In this document: piece after piece, positions 1 through 13,560 of the stretch
Layout of the letters: every line of letters begins with the position of its first letter
Position numbering within the stretch: position 1 is the first letter of the stretch
NCBI RefSeq assembly: GCF_015706575.1
Contig: NW_024037063.1
Coordinates: 21,080,927 to 21,144,926, forward strand
Source: Patiria miniata
Lineage: Eukaryota; Echinodermata; Asteroidea; Valvatida; Asterinidae
Direction of reading: 5' to 3'
Length of the DNA stretch: 64,000 nucleotides
Notes under the pieces: generated by a model
Database searches by the model: none
What the model saw: only the letters and a program-made list of their open reading frames with translations
Told to the model about the DNA's origin: nothing
Translations under genes and position numbers: made by a program

Positions 1-64
1 GTTGTATTAAATTTATAGTCATAGTTATTCATTCTTTATAAACGGACAATTTTGCCACACTTAC

Positions 65-2674
<2,610 letters not shown>

Positions 2675-3004
2675 TTGGTTCCCAGTGTTCTAGTGCAACT
2701 TGCCTTAAGCCAACTACGTATACTGTTTGCAGGCTTGGACTGATTGTAATTACAAAAGTCGAATGCCTTGTGCGTGCACACCACAATGGCTGTGCCAAGA
2801 GCAAATCTGACCAGCAAATATAGGATTTGAATGTTGCGCTTATCATGATTGTGCAAACAAGCCGATTCATGTTTTGCACTGTGAGCTTTGGTCTTGTTGA
2901 TAGTAAATGCATTAGATAACAACCCGTCTATTTCTATTCTTTTTTTTTTGGGGGGGGGGGGTTGGGTGGAGGAGGTTAGATGCTATTACATTCAAGAATG
3001 GAAC

Positions 3005-3330
3005 GCTGAAGCTACGGCGAAGCTCGGGGTCCGTGGGGCTGAACTCGAGCCTCGTTCCGATGATGCGACCCTGGCTCGTCGTAACTACAGGAGGGTCATC
3101 GCTGGCTGCCAACGCGGTCGCCAAAACAGACACAAAACGAAGACAGATTTGAGATACATCATTTTACTATGGTTCACAGTGATCTACTGCAACGTCAGCC
3201 AAGTATTATTGTATTGAATGGATTGTGTGTGCACAGCACACAATGTCTCTATAAGTAGCAAATCAAATCAGACCAGCCGATAAGATTTCGTCATAGTCAT
3301 GTGTAAACAAGCCGATTCAGGCTAAATTTT
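3005..3330 (-). pseudogene. Broken duplicate of carboxylesterase exon 1 and its upstream flank
   Basis: This block repeats 2505-2885 (exon 1 start, signal peptide and 5' flank of the carboxylesterase) in the same orientation. The copied coding part covers the signal peptide to about the residues PTDPEL and then stops matching at about 3003. Compared with the intact copy, one base is missing from the cytosine-containing run in the signal-peptide codons (plus-strand ccaaaacagac at 3121 versus ccaaaaccagac at 2629), which shifts the frame between the start codon and the mature N-terminus. No splice donor or downstream exons accompany it. It is best read as a local duplication that is now a fragment; use as an alternative promoter or first exon is not excluded, but the frameshift argues against a coding role. 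Confidence 0.75.
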
Positions 3331-3339
3331 CAGAGCTCC

Positions 3340-5870
3340 ATAGTAGTCAGCGAACCCTAGACGGATAACAAATAAAGCCCTATAAAGTGATTACAAAATG
3401 ACTCAGCGCAAAAGTAATCGCAATTTCACAAAAGTCACATCTGTAACACGGTAGCCTACCCTGCGGAGAATGATGCACAATAAGGAACAAACGGTACACG
3501 TCTCCACAGAACAATTTCTAAACGTGAATACGTATAGGCCTATACGTCTCCACAAGGTTATCACGCAATAGATATTTTTATTTTACTCAAAAACCACGAA
3601 TTTCCAAGGTGTGTTGATCCGTCTGAAATTGAAGTATTTGATGTTAGAGATATTAAGTGCGAATTTCAGCCCAGTAAATTAATTCTGGTTAAAATAGGAG
3701 CATTTTGAAACTACAGTTTCAAACTCTAAAATGTTAGTACACGAGAACAAAGACTGAGATATGACCACACAAGGATATAACTTCCAGTGTGGTTGTGTTT
3801 GCTGTGTGCATTAAAGGGGCCACCGTGACGGTTGTCCCGCAATCGCTTAAATTTGTGTGTGTAATCCGATGTTAAAGGTCTGGTAAACAGTTGTTTACTT
3901 GAAACGCGGTGGACGTACATTTTGTGGCACACGCATACTTATTTCCAGTCGTAAACATAAGTTTCTTATATTGCCCCAGCTTCATTCCGACTTTTCATCA
4001 CGCCGTGTGTGCACACCTAAATTTACACACGTTCTTGTTGTGTATAGTTGTTGGGTCTACACACGAGTTGTACCATGGCACTTTGGGGCCCGAAGACGCT
4101 GCGGGGACAGCAGAAAGGCCCCATAACTCGGTCCTAATTCGTTTTACAATAAAACAACTTCCTCATAACGCGGTGACGGTCCACCCACTCCTAGCACGTT
4201 TGTTTATGGTGTAAATCGAGGATTTTCTTTTGTTCCTCTTCCCTTTTTTGCAACAGCTCTCATTGGTTGTGTACACGTTTTCCAACCGAGGAGTCCTCGA
4301 TTCGGTTTCTGTCCTCGATTCATCGATGATGTTGCACGCATGTGTCCTCGATTTACACCATAAACACGCGCTTCAGACACGTACGTTATTTCACATATGT
4401 TCACAGCATGCAATGCACTGTACATGTACTTGTACAGAGTTCCTACGGACAATATACCCGATAAGGAAGTCTTTAGAAATCAGTTTATACCGATAAGGGA
4501 AACACTGTGGACTTTGAGATTTCAATAGCAACAAAGGAAAACAAAGAAGGGAAACAAAGGTCTTCTTCATGGTTTTGTTTAAAACACGCTCTGTTGCCCA
4601 AATAGGCGCGTTCCAGGACGTACCGGTAGTGTCCCTTTAAGCATTCAGTCTGTGCTGGAGTTTGAGTTAATCACAGTTACAGCAGTGCGAATAGAGTGCA
4701 ATGATAAGATAGATATGAGTCACCATCATGAAGTAGAATAAGAATGTGAATTTTTTATTGTTTTATTTAATTATTCCTCCTCAATCCTCCAAAATTAACC
4801 AGGCAGTTTTGGTAGATTTTGGTGGATTGAGGCTCAATGCCAATTTAGTGCCATTTGATTTTGGAGGATGCATGGTTAAGTTTTACGGTCCTAAACTGTT
4901 TCCTGCGTTGTGTATAGCCAAGCATACATTTTGCCTATCGGTCGCATTGCTTCTTGATTTCATTGGCAATTCCTCATTGTATTACAGTGGTTGCTAGAGG
5001 ATTTTGAAGGATTGGGGAAGTGGTCAGCCCCCCACTGAAGATATTCAGGAAATAACGGATGATTCTTAAAGATTGAGACTGTATCCATCTTTACACGGTG
5101 GCAATTGGAGGATCTTGAAGGATTGGGAAGGATCCTAGCCAGAAGGGTCATGAAGGTTAGGGTTGTGTCTTATTTTCAAATATACATTTCTTTATTGACA
5201 TCGTCTGACGTGAGGTGTTCTTCATTGCGAACAGTCATTGCCGTACGCATGCGTACAGTACGGAGCACACTTGACACTTGCTGGCGCTATTCATATCTGC
5301 AAAGTGTTACATCACCCCCCCCCCCCGACAAACTTCCAGTGACTGTGCAAGTATTTGAAGGAAATTAAACTTACTTTCATAATTTCATTGCGACTGCATG
5401 GTAATGATAATGCAATCAAAAGCATTGATGGAGCACTGAGTAGATGATTAGCGCCAGGTAGGCGAGACGCCTAGTGGAAGTAATTCCATGGTCCAGACAA
5501 TTAACAGTGAAGGTCTCGACAAAATTGATGCAAACAGAATGTTATATTGGGAAGATGTAATCATAGAGGGAAGGGTCGCTCTCTCCAATTCGCGTTAGGG
5601 ATGATGCAGGGTTTTTGTTCTTTCAAAAATCAGTTTTGTTATTCACGAAATTGAGAAAAAAATAGAACATTTGTGGATCTTTTCAACTGCTGTGTGTATT
5701 TGTTTTGCCGAACGTATTTCGTTCTCAAATTGTGCCCTCCGTCCGTTGAAAGAGATAAAAATGCGCTTTCATATCCGGGGGAACAAGCAGGATCGCTGCA
5801 ATTTTTGTCTTGCAGTCAACTGACTTTTATCTGCTTGGTCATGCGTTTATTTGAATTCGCTTCTAAACGT
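3340..5870. other. Non-coding stretch with one inverted repeat
   Basis: No exon with family similarity or paired splice sites was found. It contains a perfect 21-bp inverted repeat (4202-4222 and 4345-4365) and a short C-homopolymer at about 5317. Otherwise it looks like ordinary AT-rich intergenic DNA. Confidence 0.5.
4202..4365. repeat. Inverted repeat, 21-bp perfect arms
   Basis: The arm gtttatggtgtaaatcgagg(a) at 4202-4222 recurs as its reverse complement at 4345-4365, and further copies of the core 'cctcgatt' lie between them. This is consistent with the termini of a 164-bp non-autonomous element or a stem-loop. No target-site duplication is obvious. Confidence 0.6.
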
Positions 5871-5948
5871 AGTCAGGTGGCATATGGTCGGAATCGTGAA
5901 CGACTGGTCCAAAGCACCAAACTTGGCAGATAGATTGGGGAGAAAATG

Positions 5949-6170
5949 AGGTGTCCGTAAATTGGGCTACTAGGCGAAGGGAAACTTGGGGACTTGAACA
6001 AGTTCAACGAAATCCTCCCAAATAAGAGATTATTGTTGTTTACAATAATTTTGTCTCCGCCAAAACGTTTTCTCACCAATAATTTTGGGAATTTCCTTGA
6101 ACTTGTTCCAGTCTCCCATGTTAGGCAAGGCAACCCTTCACCTACTTGTTAGCCCAATTTACGGACACCT
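5949..6170. mobile_element. MITE with 20-bp perfect terminal inverted repeats
   Basis: The left end aggtgtccgtaaattgggct (5949-5968) is exactly matched in reverse complement at 6151-6170. The inner arms continue with imperfect complementarity (about 5969-6045 against 6080-6150), so the element could fold into one long hairpin. Length 222 bp, no coding capacity. A clear target-site duplication was not found. Confidence 0.7.
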
Positions 6171-6204
6171 TGTTTTTTCCCGTTTTTGTTTTCTGGGCTA
6201 AATA

Positions 6205-6425
6205 TCACAATGTTATCATTGTTCACATGATTTTGCATAAGGTTTTGATAGGGTAGCTGTACCAGTAAGCAACTTGGTGAATTTGAAGTTCATCAATGCT
6301 GATGTTTTGCTAGACTAATTGATGATATCTGGAGACAAGGTAAATGCACGCAACTTTAGGGCATAATAGTAGCCATTTTGGACCGTTACTATGTCCTCAT
6401 AATTATTCAGTCACTTATATGCTTT
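6205..6425. repeat. Dispersed repeat, copy A
   Basis: About 200 bp closely resembles 23910-24105, sharing for example the run gatatctggagacaaggtaa and tttggaNcgttactatgtcctcataatta. It is a dispersed non-coding family, here located inside the larger inverted-repeat element. Confidence 0.7.
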
Positions 6426-7230
6426 GGAAAATGTTATTGAAGTAAGGAGAAAATCCCCAAAATACACTTTTCAATTTAAAAAAACCCAAATATACCCCCA
6501 CATGGGAATAAATATATTACACGCACCTATTAACAAATTTTGCAACTTGGGCACCCTTCCAAAAAGAATTTCAGGTGTCACGCCTTCTAAATATCTTAGG
6601 GCTTTAAGAATCTAGCTGCCACGTTTGGTGCTTTGGACCAGTCGGTCACGATCTGGTAAAAAAATAGATCTAATTAAGCCACCTGACTACAAGGAGACAA
6701 TTACAGACTCTTCTCAACCACACTACCAATATTACAACACCACAACTCTGGTCATATACAAGGGACTTGTGCCTCCTTTGCGCTCAACATCGGTCACTGA
6801 CGCGTAAGCCGATCATTGAAGTCTCATTTACACTCCACCAGCACTAATTAAGAACCAGCGTTGAGCTCTGATGATGAATGAGTTAATTACTGTGGCCTTA
6901 GTATAAAGAGCAATTTAAAATAAAGAGCAATAATTTAAAATAAAGTAAAATGTATTGATGTGAACATAATGGTTCTGCCAAAATAATTCACACCGGGTAG
7001 TATATTTGAATTGTATACATGGCTACGCCCATGGCTACAAGGATCCGAGCAATTCGCTCAATTTAAATATGCAATGGCTCTTTGAATACGCTGCGCATTA
7101 AACACAACGTTTAAACACGATACTGACGTCAAGGCACTCGTGGTTTACTGGCAGAAAAAGGCACGACACACGGATTCGGTACCATTCGAGAGAAAGCTAG
7201 TACAGGAGACAGTCCTTAGTAGATGACACC

Positions 7231-9469
7231 ATGCAACCTTTTTGCGTCCTAAATAATGTTTCGTATGCAACTGTAATTTTCGTTTTGAGTGTCGTTGGTA
7301 CGAACGCAATCCAGACCGTGACATTCCCGGGAAACAGGCGAGCAGATGCCGTCTTGGGCGCCCCAGAAAACACGCTTCTGAGCGGGCACGCCTACCGCCG
7401 GATCGTCGGTAAATCTCGGCTACAATGCGGGGCGACGTGCGCTGGAAATGCCACTGGATGCCTGTCGTTTAACTACTGCAAAGACTCCAGAGTTTGCGAG
7501 TTGAACAGCGCCGAGGCAGCTCTATACCCGCAGGATCTGACCCATGCCGGGGGCTGCAACTACTATGACATCTCTACCCGGTCTGGTAAGTACAATATCT
7601 CCCTTTCTTCATTTTACTTTAAAGGCACTTACGATCATTAGCATGTATCCTAAAGTAACCCACGGAACTATTATCAAAAAGCTTATTTGGATTAAAGATT
7701 GGCACTAAACATCCCGTGGAATTATTCTGCCTGGCTTGCTGTCATTAAGAAGATATCACGAAATGTGGGCGATCGCGAGTTCCAATGATCGGTCAATAAT
7801 TGACTGATTTTTGGAATAAAGATTGCTATTGACGAATCGTGTTTCGTTATCAAAATGTTATGCATGTTTTTTTCTTTTCAATTCATGTCTTTTATCCATT
7901 TATCATAAATCAACAACAACAACAACAACAACAACCAAAAGACATGGAGGAAACCTGGAAGATCATGAACATGAGAGACGAATCGAAAGAAACAGTCTAA
8001 ATGTCTAGGAACTAGAAATTAATGTTGAAGCCAAAAAAAAAAAAGTTTCCTCGTAAAACTTTTCCTCGTAAAATGTGATATCCTCTGAACTGGAACTTCA
8101 ACAGGTAAGGTTTTTAGAAGTCTTCTTTGGATTTTGAGTGTGTTTAATGTTATGCATGAATGGCAAATGATCTTATGTGTCTTATTATAATAGATTCTGC
8201 ATACTATCGCGATCGTAAGGTGATCGTAAGATGATGACATGAATTGTACTTGTCTTTTGAATTGTGCTTTTGTACATGAGTCCTCCTTTAGGCTGGATAA
8301 GGCACATGAATTGCTGTAGACTCCACAATCATACCGTCATAGGTGCATAAAGATGATGCGTTGTTCCATAAACCAGCATTCTCGGGAAAAACTTGAATTG
8401 TTTGCCAAATTTTGAGGGACTTTTACTCCCCAATTCTCTGTGCCTCGAATTTCACCCATAAATCTAAAAAGTGTCATTTTCAGATTCCAAAAATCTTGAC
8501 AAAAGCAGGGAACACGCATTGAAAAATAATGGTCCAGTATGATGTCCCAGAACAATCTGATGAAAGTGGTTTTTCTTACTAAAAAACATCTTTTAACATT
8601 TCAAAATAGGCGTACATTGTTCCTTTTGAAACCTTCTCCTGTAAATTGATTTTAAGAATGTCATCACTGTTTTAAAATTCATTTTTGGTTACCATCAATG
8701 TTTTGTTATTAAAGCAGTTTTGCTGTCATTTTGTGCATCACCTCAAACGAACATGTACCGTTTAATCTCCACAAACTGATCTCAAGATTTAACGAACGCC
8801 CCAAAACCTTGAAAATATAGTTTTTGCTAGATCCAGAGGGGCAACGTATGCCATCTGACTGACTGAGTAACTGACGTAGTGACTGACCGAGTCACTGAGT
8901 AGACAATAAATGTCATTATTGGACACTTTCGGGTCAAGCTCTGTTATAGACAAGCGTAGTCTTGTTTTTTTTCGCGTCGACATCAGTCTTCGCCATCAAT
9001 CTATAACCTTTCTGCTTCATTCTGTTTATCGACAGAATGCGGGATGGTGACTGACACCACCGTATACTACCGCTTTCTGCCAGCTGTAGCAGACGTGAGG
9101 AGAATAGAGTTCCGGGTCCAAGCCAACAACGACGCTGGTGTTAGTCTGATCCCCACTCTACCGGCCAACCCCAAGACGAGCTACGAGATTGTCTTCGGCA
9201 CCTCTTCTAACACTTGCGCCGCCATTCGCCGATGCGCACTGTGCCAGAATGAAGTCCTCGTGTGTCTGAAGGGTCTGCTCAGCGGAAGTCAGTTCCGGGG
9301 CTTCTGGGTAACATTTGACCTGCAAACCGGAAGGCTGGCTGCTGGAAGAGAAGGTCAAGAGGCTCCGATCATGCAGTGGGTGGACCCCGACCCCCTGGAT
9401 GTGAAGTACGTGGGTTTCTCAACGGGCTTCGGGAGCACCGGCATATTTCGCTATCCGTGTTCGATGTGA
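7231..9469 (+). CDS. Secreted PAN/apple + Methyltransf_FA (FAMeT-like) domain protein
   Basis: Two coding exons, 7231-7585 and 9036-9469, joined by a phase-1 GT-AG intron, give a 262-residue protein. The first exon encodes a hydrophobic leader (about residues 9-27) and a small PAN/apple-type cysteine module (about residues 50-115; pattern LQCGATC, GCLSFNYC, VCELN, GGCNYY). The second exon encodes a domain recognisable as the family named 'farnesoic acid O-methyltransferase' (PF12248): YYRFLPAVADVRRIEFRVQ, NNDAGVSLIP, YEIVFG, FWVTFD and VDPDPLDVKYVGFSTGFGSTG. Despite its name this domain is usually found in extracellular or lectin-like proteins, and methyltransferase activity should not be assumed. 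It is likely a secreted recognition or matrix protein. Stop TGA at 9467-9469; a candidate AATAAA lies at 9564-9569. Confidence 0.85.
7905..7936 (+). repeat. (CAA)n microsatellite in intron
   Basis: About nine CAA units lie in the single intron of the PAN/Methyltransf_FA gene. Confidence 0.8.
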
Positions 9470-9563
9470 ATGTGGAACTTCTTACATTTTGGCACACGAG
9501 AAACTGGAATAGGGCTTACATTAAAAATAACTTCATTTAGATCAGTTTTAAATTTTAATTGCC

Positions 9564-9569
9564 AATAAA
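9564..9569 (+). terminator. Candidate polyadenylation signal AATAAA
   Basis: AATAAA lies about 95 nt after the stop codon of the PAN/Methyltransf_FA gene in sense orientation. Position and sequence fit; no other support. Confidence 0.4.
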
Positions 9570-9902
9570 TAATTAGTCGCATCCTTGCAACAAAGTCGTA
9601 TCTCCTAAAATGGGCCGTACGTGAAACGCGAGTTTCAGAATGTCAAAAGGTCGTATGTCACTGGAAATCACCCGAATGTACACACAAAGTCAATGGACGT
9701 CGAGATACAACCTTGTTGCACGGAGCATATTGCGCGAGATACGTCTTTGTTAGAGAATGGAGTTACGATCTTGCTGCGCTGACGCGACGAATTATGAACT
9801 TTAAAAAAAAATTGAACAAATAGTAGTACATGCATAGTTCAACTGCAATATTGAGTTGAATGGAATTGAACAATGATGAAAAGGCAACATTCGATCATTT
9901 AC

Positions 9903-10005
9903 CGTGATCCAGTGGTTACGGTGTTCGACTCATGTACGAACCCCGGCGGGGAACATGGTGCATGTGTTCTTGGGCAAGACACATTACTACATAGAGTGCG
10001 TTCGA
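9903..10005 (+). repeat. tRNA-derived SINE fragment
   Basis: It contains an A-box-like GTGGTTACGGTG followed closely by a B-box-like region (ACGAACCCC) and the characteristic SINE body phrase cttgggcaagacac, also present in the copy at 52920-53110. The tRNA head appears internally shortened. Confidence 0.5.
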
Positions 10006-10112
10006 TTACTTCCCCCAGCTTACTCGCGCCTGGCTCCTCGCGTGATGACAGACATGCGCAGTGGAGCCGTAAACGAACGGTTTCGGATCAAGTTTCGTGC
10101 AAGAGCTGGAAA

Positions 10113-10370
10113 CATGGGCGTCGCCAGGATTTTTTCTAGGGGGGGAAACATTTTTTTCCCAAAAAATCCTGTTTTTTCCTCAACAAATTGTCGATTTATC
10201 AATTTCAAAGGGGGACAGGGACATTTTCCCCCCACCCATTAAATTCACACCAATATGACTTCTCGCCTCTATTCATTTCTTTTTTTCCTCTATTTTTTCC
10301 CCCCAGTTTTTGCTTTTCCAGGGGGTCGACCCCCCGCGGCCTCCCCCCCCCCCCCCTCGCGACGCCCATG
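10113..10370. mobile_element. hAT-type MITE with perfect 8-bp target duplication
   Basis: A 258-bp element begins CATGGGCGTCGC and ends GCGACGCCCATG, and is flanked on both sides by the identical octamer GCTGGAAA (10105-10112 and 10371-10378). Eight-bp duplications are the hallmark of hAT transposons. The inside is homopolymer-rich (runs of G, T and C) and has no coding capacity. Confidence 0.85.
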
Positions 10371-10654
10371 GCTGGAAAGTTGAATTTTGACATGACACAG
10401 GCGCAACCTGACGCCACGTTTTTCTTCATATATCATCTCAATGAAGGTCATTTATTGCAAAAATTGATTGATAAGACATGAGTATGGGACTGAGAAATAT
10501 TTCCAGTTTTGTTACGAAATACTGAAAAAAAATGTTCTTGACTCTCCAGAGACTTTGTACACAATCGCGGAAGTGGCGGCAGGTTGCAACATTTTACCCA
10601 GTCCGCATCCGAATCAATTAACTGTCTAAAGCACCTCCACGCCCAGTGAAAATA

Positions 10655-10760
10655 CGCGGGGACGCGCTGACAATAATTCGTAGCCGTAGCTCCGTGCATA
10701 GAGCTACGTAGGGTGTGTAGCTCTGTGCTCCGTGGAAGCCAGTTTCGGAAACGGCCTGAG
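10655..10760 (+). repeat. Dispersed repeat, inverted partner at 11186-11255
   Basis: A segment including ggggacgcgctgacaat, cgtagccgtagctc and cagtttcggaaacggcc recurs in reverse complement at about 11186-11255. The two copies lie in opposite orientation about 500 bp apart. Confidence 0.55.
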
Positions 10761-11043
10761 GCGCCCGCCGGACGTTGCATGGCCTTATGGGATACTAACC
10801 CAAGTAACCGGCTCGGCAAGTTGGTTACTTGGGCCAGGTTCGAGTAAGCGCGAGAAGTCACGTGAGAGGTAAATCGAACGCTGTCGCGCTTGCACGAGTA
10901 ACCGCGGGGAAAGTAATCGAACGCACTGCTTAAAACAATTGCTTTTCTCCATTCAGGAGTATCAATGGGTGCCTACCAGTGAGGGCAGAAACCATATTGT
11001 GCTGATCTCGAGATGCTGATGAACAGGGATAATAATTTGGCAG

Positions 11044-11562
11044 CGACACCACGAAGTAACACTCACGTGGCCTTGAGTGCGCGCAACGCGCGCGTATTAG
11101 ACAGAACCGAATGATTTTCGTTTTCACGAAGTAACACTCATGCACATTGTGCGTTGACTCGGTAAATTGCGTTTTTACGAAGTAAGGCCGTGTCAGAAAC
11201 GGGCTTCTAGAGCTACGGCTACGTCTATTGTCAGCGCGTCCCCGCGATCTAGCTCTAGACAATTGATTGGGATGCAGCCTTACACTCATCTTTATTTCTT
11301 CAATTTGAAGGCTTTTTATGAAATTTTTCTGTTATCCTACAAGAATACGGATTAATTACTTTCCTGACAAACGTTTTAAAACGTTTTATCCAAATAGTAT
11401 TTCCTTCACAGTGTTGTAACTTTGTAAAAATGAAAATCGTTCGCGCCAGTGTCCGATGTGCGCGCGCACACTTGAGTGTTACTTCGTGAAACCAAAATTT
11501 GTCATTAAGCGGTTTTCAAGAAGTAACACTGAAGTGGACTTGGTTATTACTTCGTGGTGTCG
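11044..11562. mobile_element. Inverted-repeat element with 16-bp perfect termini
   Basis: The termini cgacaccacgaagtaa (11044-11059) and its exact reverse complement (11547-11562) bound a 519-bp element. Subterminal copies of 'cgaagtaacactca' recur in both orientations (about 11050, 11127, 11173, 11480 and 11520). It contains the inverted dispersed repeat at 11186-11255, so it may be nested. No coding capacity. Confidence 0.65.
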
Positions 11563-11648
11563 GTTGTGAATTGTAAAACGCTTTGAAATCTTACATATGA
11601 AGCGCTATAAAATCACCACATTATTATGATATGTTATTATAATTTTAT

Positions 11649-12116
11649 CAGCGGCGGCGGAACGGGTTTGAAACTGGGGGGCATCACCAAAAAGGGGCAC
11701 TTGATCAGCATTTTTTTTGGGCACATCCGTGCTGAAAGGTCGACACGTGTTTGTCACCGGACACTTGGCCTCCGTAAAGTCAAATAGTGCGGGGGGGGGG
11801 GGGGAGGGGGGCTGGTACCATCTTCCCACATAGGGGGCGCTCTTCAAAACTGATGATTATACGCCAACTATGCATTATGTGCGTATTGTAATGGTTTTGG
11901 GGGCTTTGTTTTCATATTCCTCGTTTCTATCAAAACTATCTATACCATTATTGTGAAATGGTTACTTCTAAGAAATAGAAAGATACTTTAAGGGCATTTT
12001 TTTTTATCGCGAAGGGGCACTTTTATGCTCGAGGCGAGGGGGCACATTTATGGCCGCAAAAGGGGCACTTTGGAAAACCCCCCCAGACCCCCCCCCCCCC
12101 GGTTCCGCCGCCACTG
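11649..12116. mobile_element. hAT-type MITE, CAG...CTG termini
   Basis: A 468-bp element starts CAGCGGCGGCGGAACGGG and ends CCGGTTCCGCCGCCACTG. It is flanked by aattttat and aatattat, an 8-bp target duplication with one mismatch. CAG/CTG ends plus an 8-bp duplication fit hAT. The interior repeats the phrase 'aaaggggcac' and contains long C and G runs. Confidence 0.8.
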
Positions 12117-12290
12117 AATATTATGATACCAGTGAGATGTAAGAAAAAACATATCCTGGAGAGCTGTTGTAGCTACAAACTAGTAAAAGAGCCTCATTAG
12201 TGCATTTCTGTAACACAACCGATGAAAGGGCCACTCAACTCGGTTGATTTTTGTCTACGTTTTTGAGCAAGGAATCCGAGACCAAGGTTA

Positions 12291-12652
12291 GGCCACAAAA
12301 AAGTCTCCGGTTTCTGGTATGAAGCTTGCCCAAAAAGTGGTGCGGCGACGCGGCTTTTTTTTTTTACCTGATTTTTTTTGCTTCAAATGTCGGCCGATGA
12401 CTGCAAATGGTGCCCGACTAAACTTAGTGCAAATATATGGGAGTCCAGAGAGGCCACATAAAGCTTATTCTCGACCATAACCCAATCTAAAAACACGTTA
12501 AAATTGTGCAGCAGCAGGATTCCAGTCAAACCAGTGAGTTTGGCGGTTTTGAGACATCATCTTTCATTGAAAAAAAAACGTTTTCATTTTGCCGACGCGC
12601 ATGGCTACGGCGACGCGCGCGCATACCAGAAACCGGAGACTTTTTTTTGGCC
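12291..12652. mobile_element. PIF/Harbinger-type MITE (TTA target duplication)
   Basis: A 362-bp element has terminal inverted repeats of about 31 bp beginning GGCCacaaaaaagtctccgg, with the reverse complement at 12622-12652. Both ends are flanked by TTA (12288-12290 and 12653-12655). GGCC-type ends with a TTA duplication are typical of PIF/Harbinger non-autonomous elements. Confidence 0.75.
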
Positions 12653-13560
12653 TTAGGTCATACTATGTTACATTCATGAATGTCCAACATTCAAAAATCA
12701 CGCTGAGGAAATTCAAGTTATCTTTTCGAAAAGAAAACACATCAACTGGAACAAACCAAACGAATAGAATTTGGTGTCTCACTGCCTCTTGGTTGAAATC
12801 GTTTCACAACAAAATATTTCCTTGCATAAATTAAAGGACTCATTTACCAACGTGGACTTCAATTCATTGTTAAGCGAGCATTTGAAGTGATTAGTTTTAA
12901 AAAGTTCAAAATTAAAAATAGGTACAGAATAATGAAACATGTTTAGCTCTGAAAGAATTCTTAAACCCAAAAATCGTTTAGGATATCACAATCGAGATTT
13001 ATTCCAACAAACTAGAATGCAAAAAGTTAGCTATTAAGGATACCACATGAACCAAGCGTAAATCAAAGTCCTGTACCATTTCATGAAATCCAGACTCTTT
13101 AAAAAACAATACATATTTGTTGTCCTTTTCTGGAACAGGTAGGCGCATTGTGACCAAATCGTCAATATTAGTGATTTTACGGCAATTTTTGTTTTTTTAC
13201 CCATTCTGGTTAAAACAATAAGAAAGGCATATATATGTACACATTGCATACAAATGCTCACATCAAATGTAATTGCAGTTAACATTATTTTGATTTTGTG
13301 TCACGGTTTAAATTTATTTTACCGATTTTTGAATTCAATTTAATAAAAGTTGAAAAATTGAAACTCAAGCAGAAAGGATAGCCTAAAAGTGTTTTTTTTT
13401 TCATGTAAGTGGTTCTTCTCCGATTTGATGCATGCAGTGCTTTGATAAGTGAGGCCCAGACCTCACGCAAAATAATGTCATTAAACGTCCACTAAATATG
13501 CAAATGACTGACAAGCCTCAAAGCAATTGCCCTGCACACGAGACACAAACTGGGAAGATA

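Larger units (their letters stand above)
5874..6689. mobile_element. Composite inverted-repeat element (about 0.8 kb)
   Basis: The segment 5874-5935 (gtcaggtggc ... ggtccaaagcaccaaac ... ggcag) reappears inverted at about 6616-6689, so the whole block has long imperfect terminal inverted repeats. Inside it sits a smaller MITE (5949-6170) and a sequence (6205-6425) that has a second copy elsewhere in the window at 23910-24105. No transposase coding is visible, so it is a non-autonomous or degenerate DNA transposon with nested insertion. Confidence 0.6.

Noticed and set aside
10448..10861. 137-codon minus-strand open frame
   Set aside because: It overlaps a dispersed repeat with an inverted copy at 11186-11255 and has no recognisable motifs or splice context.
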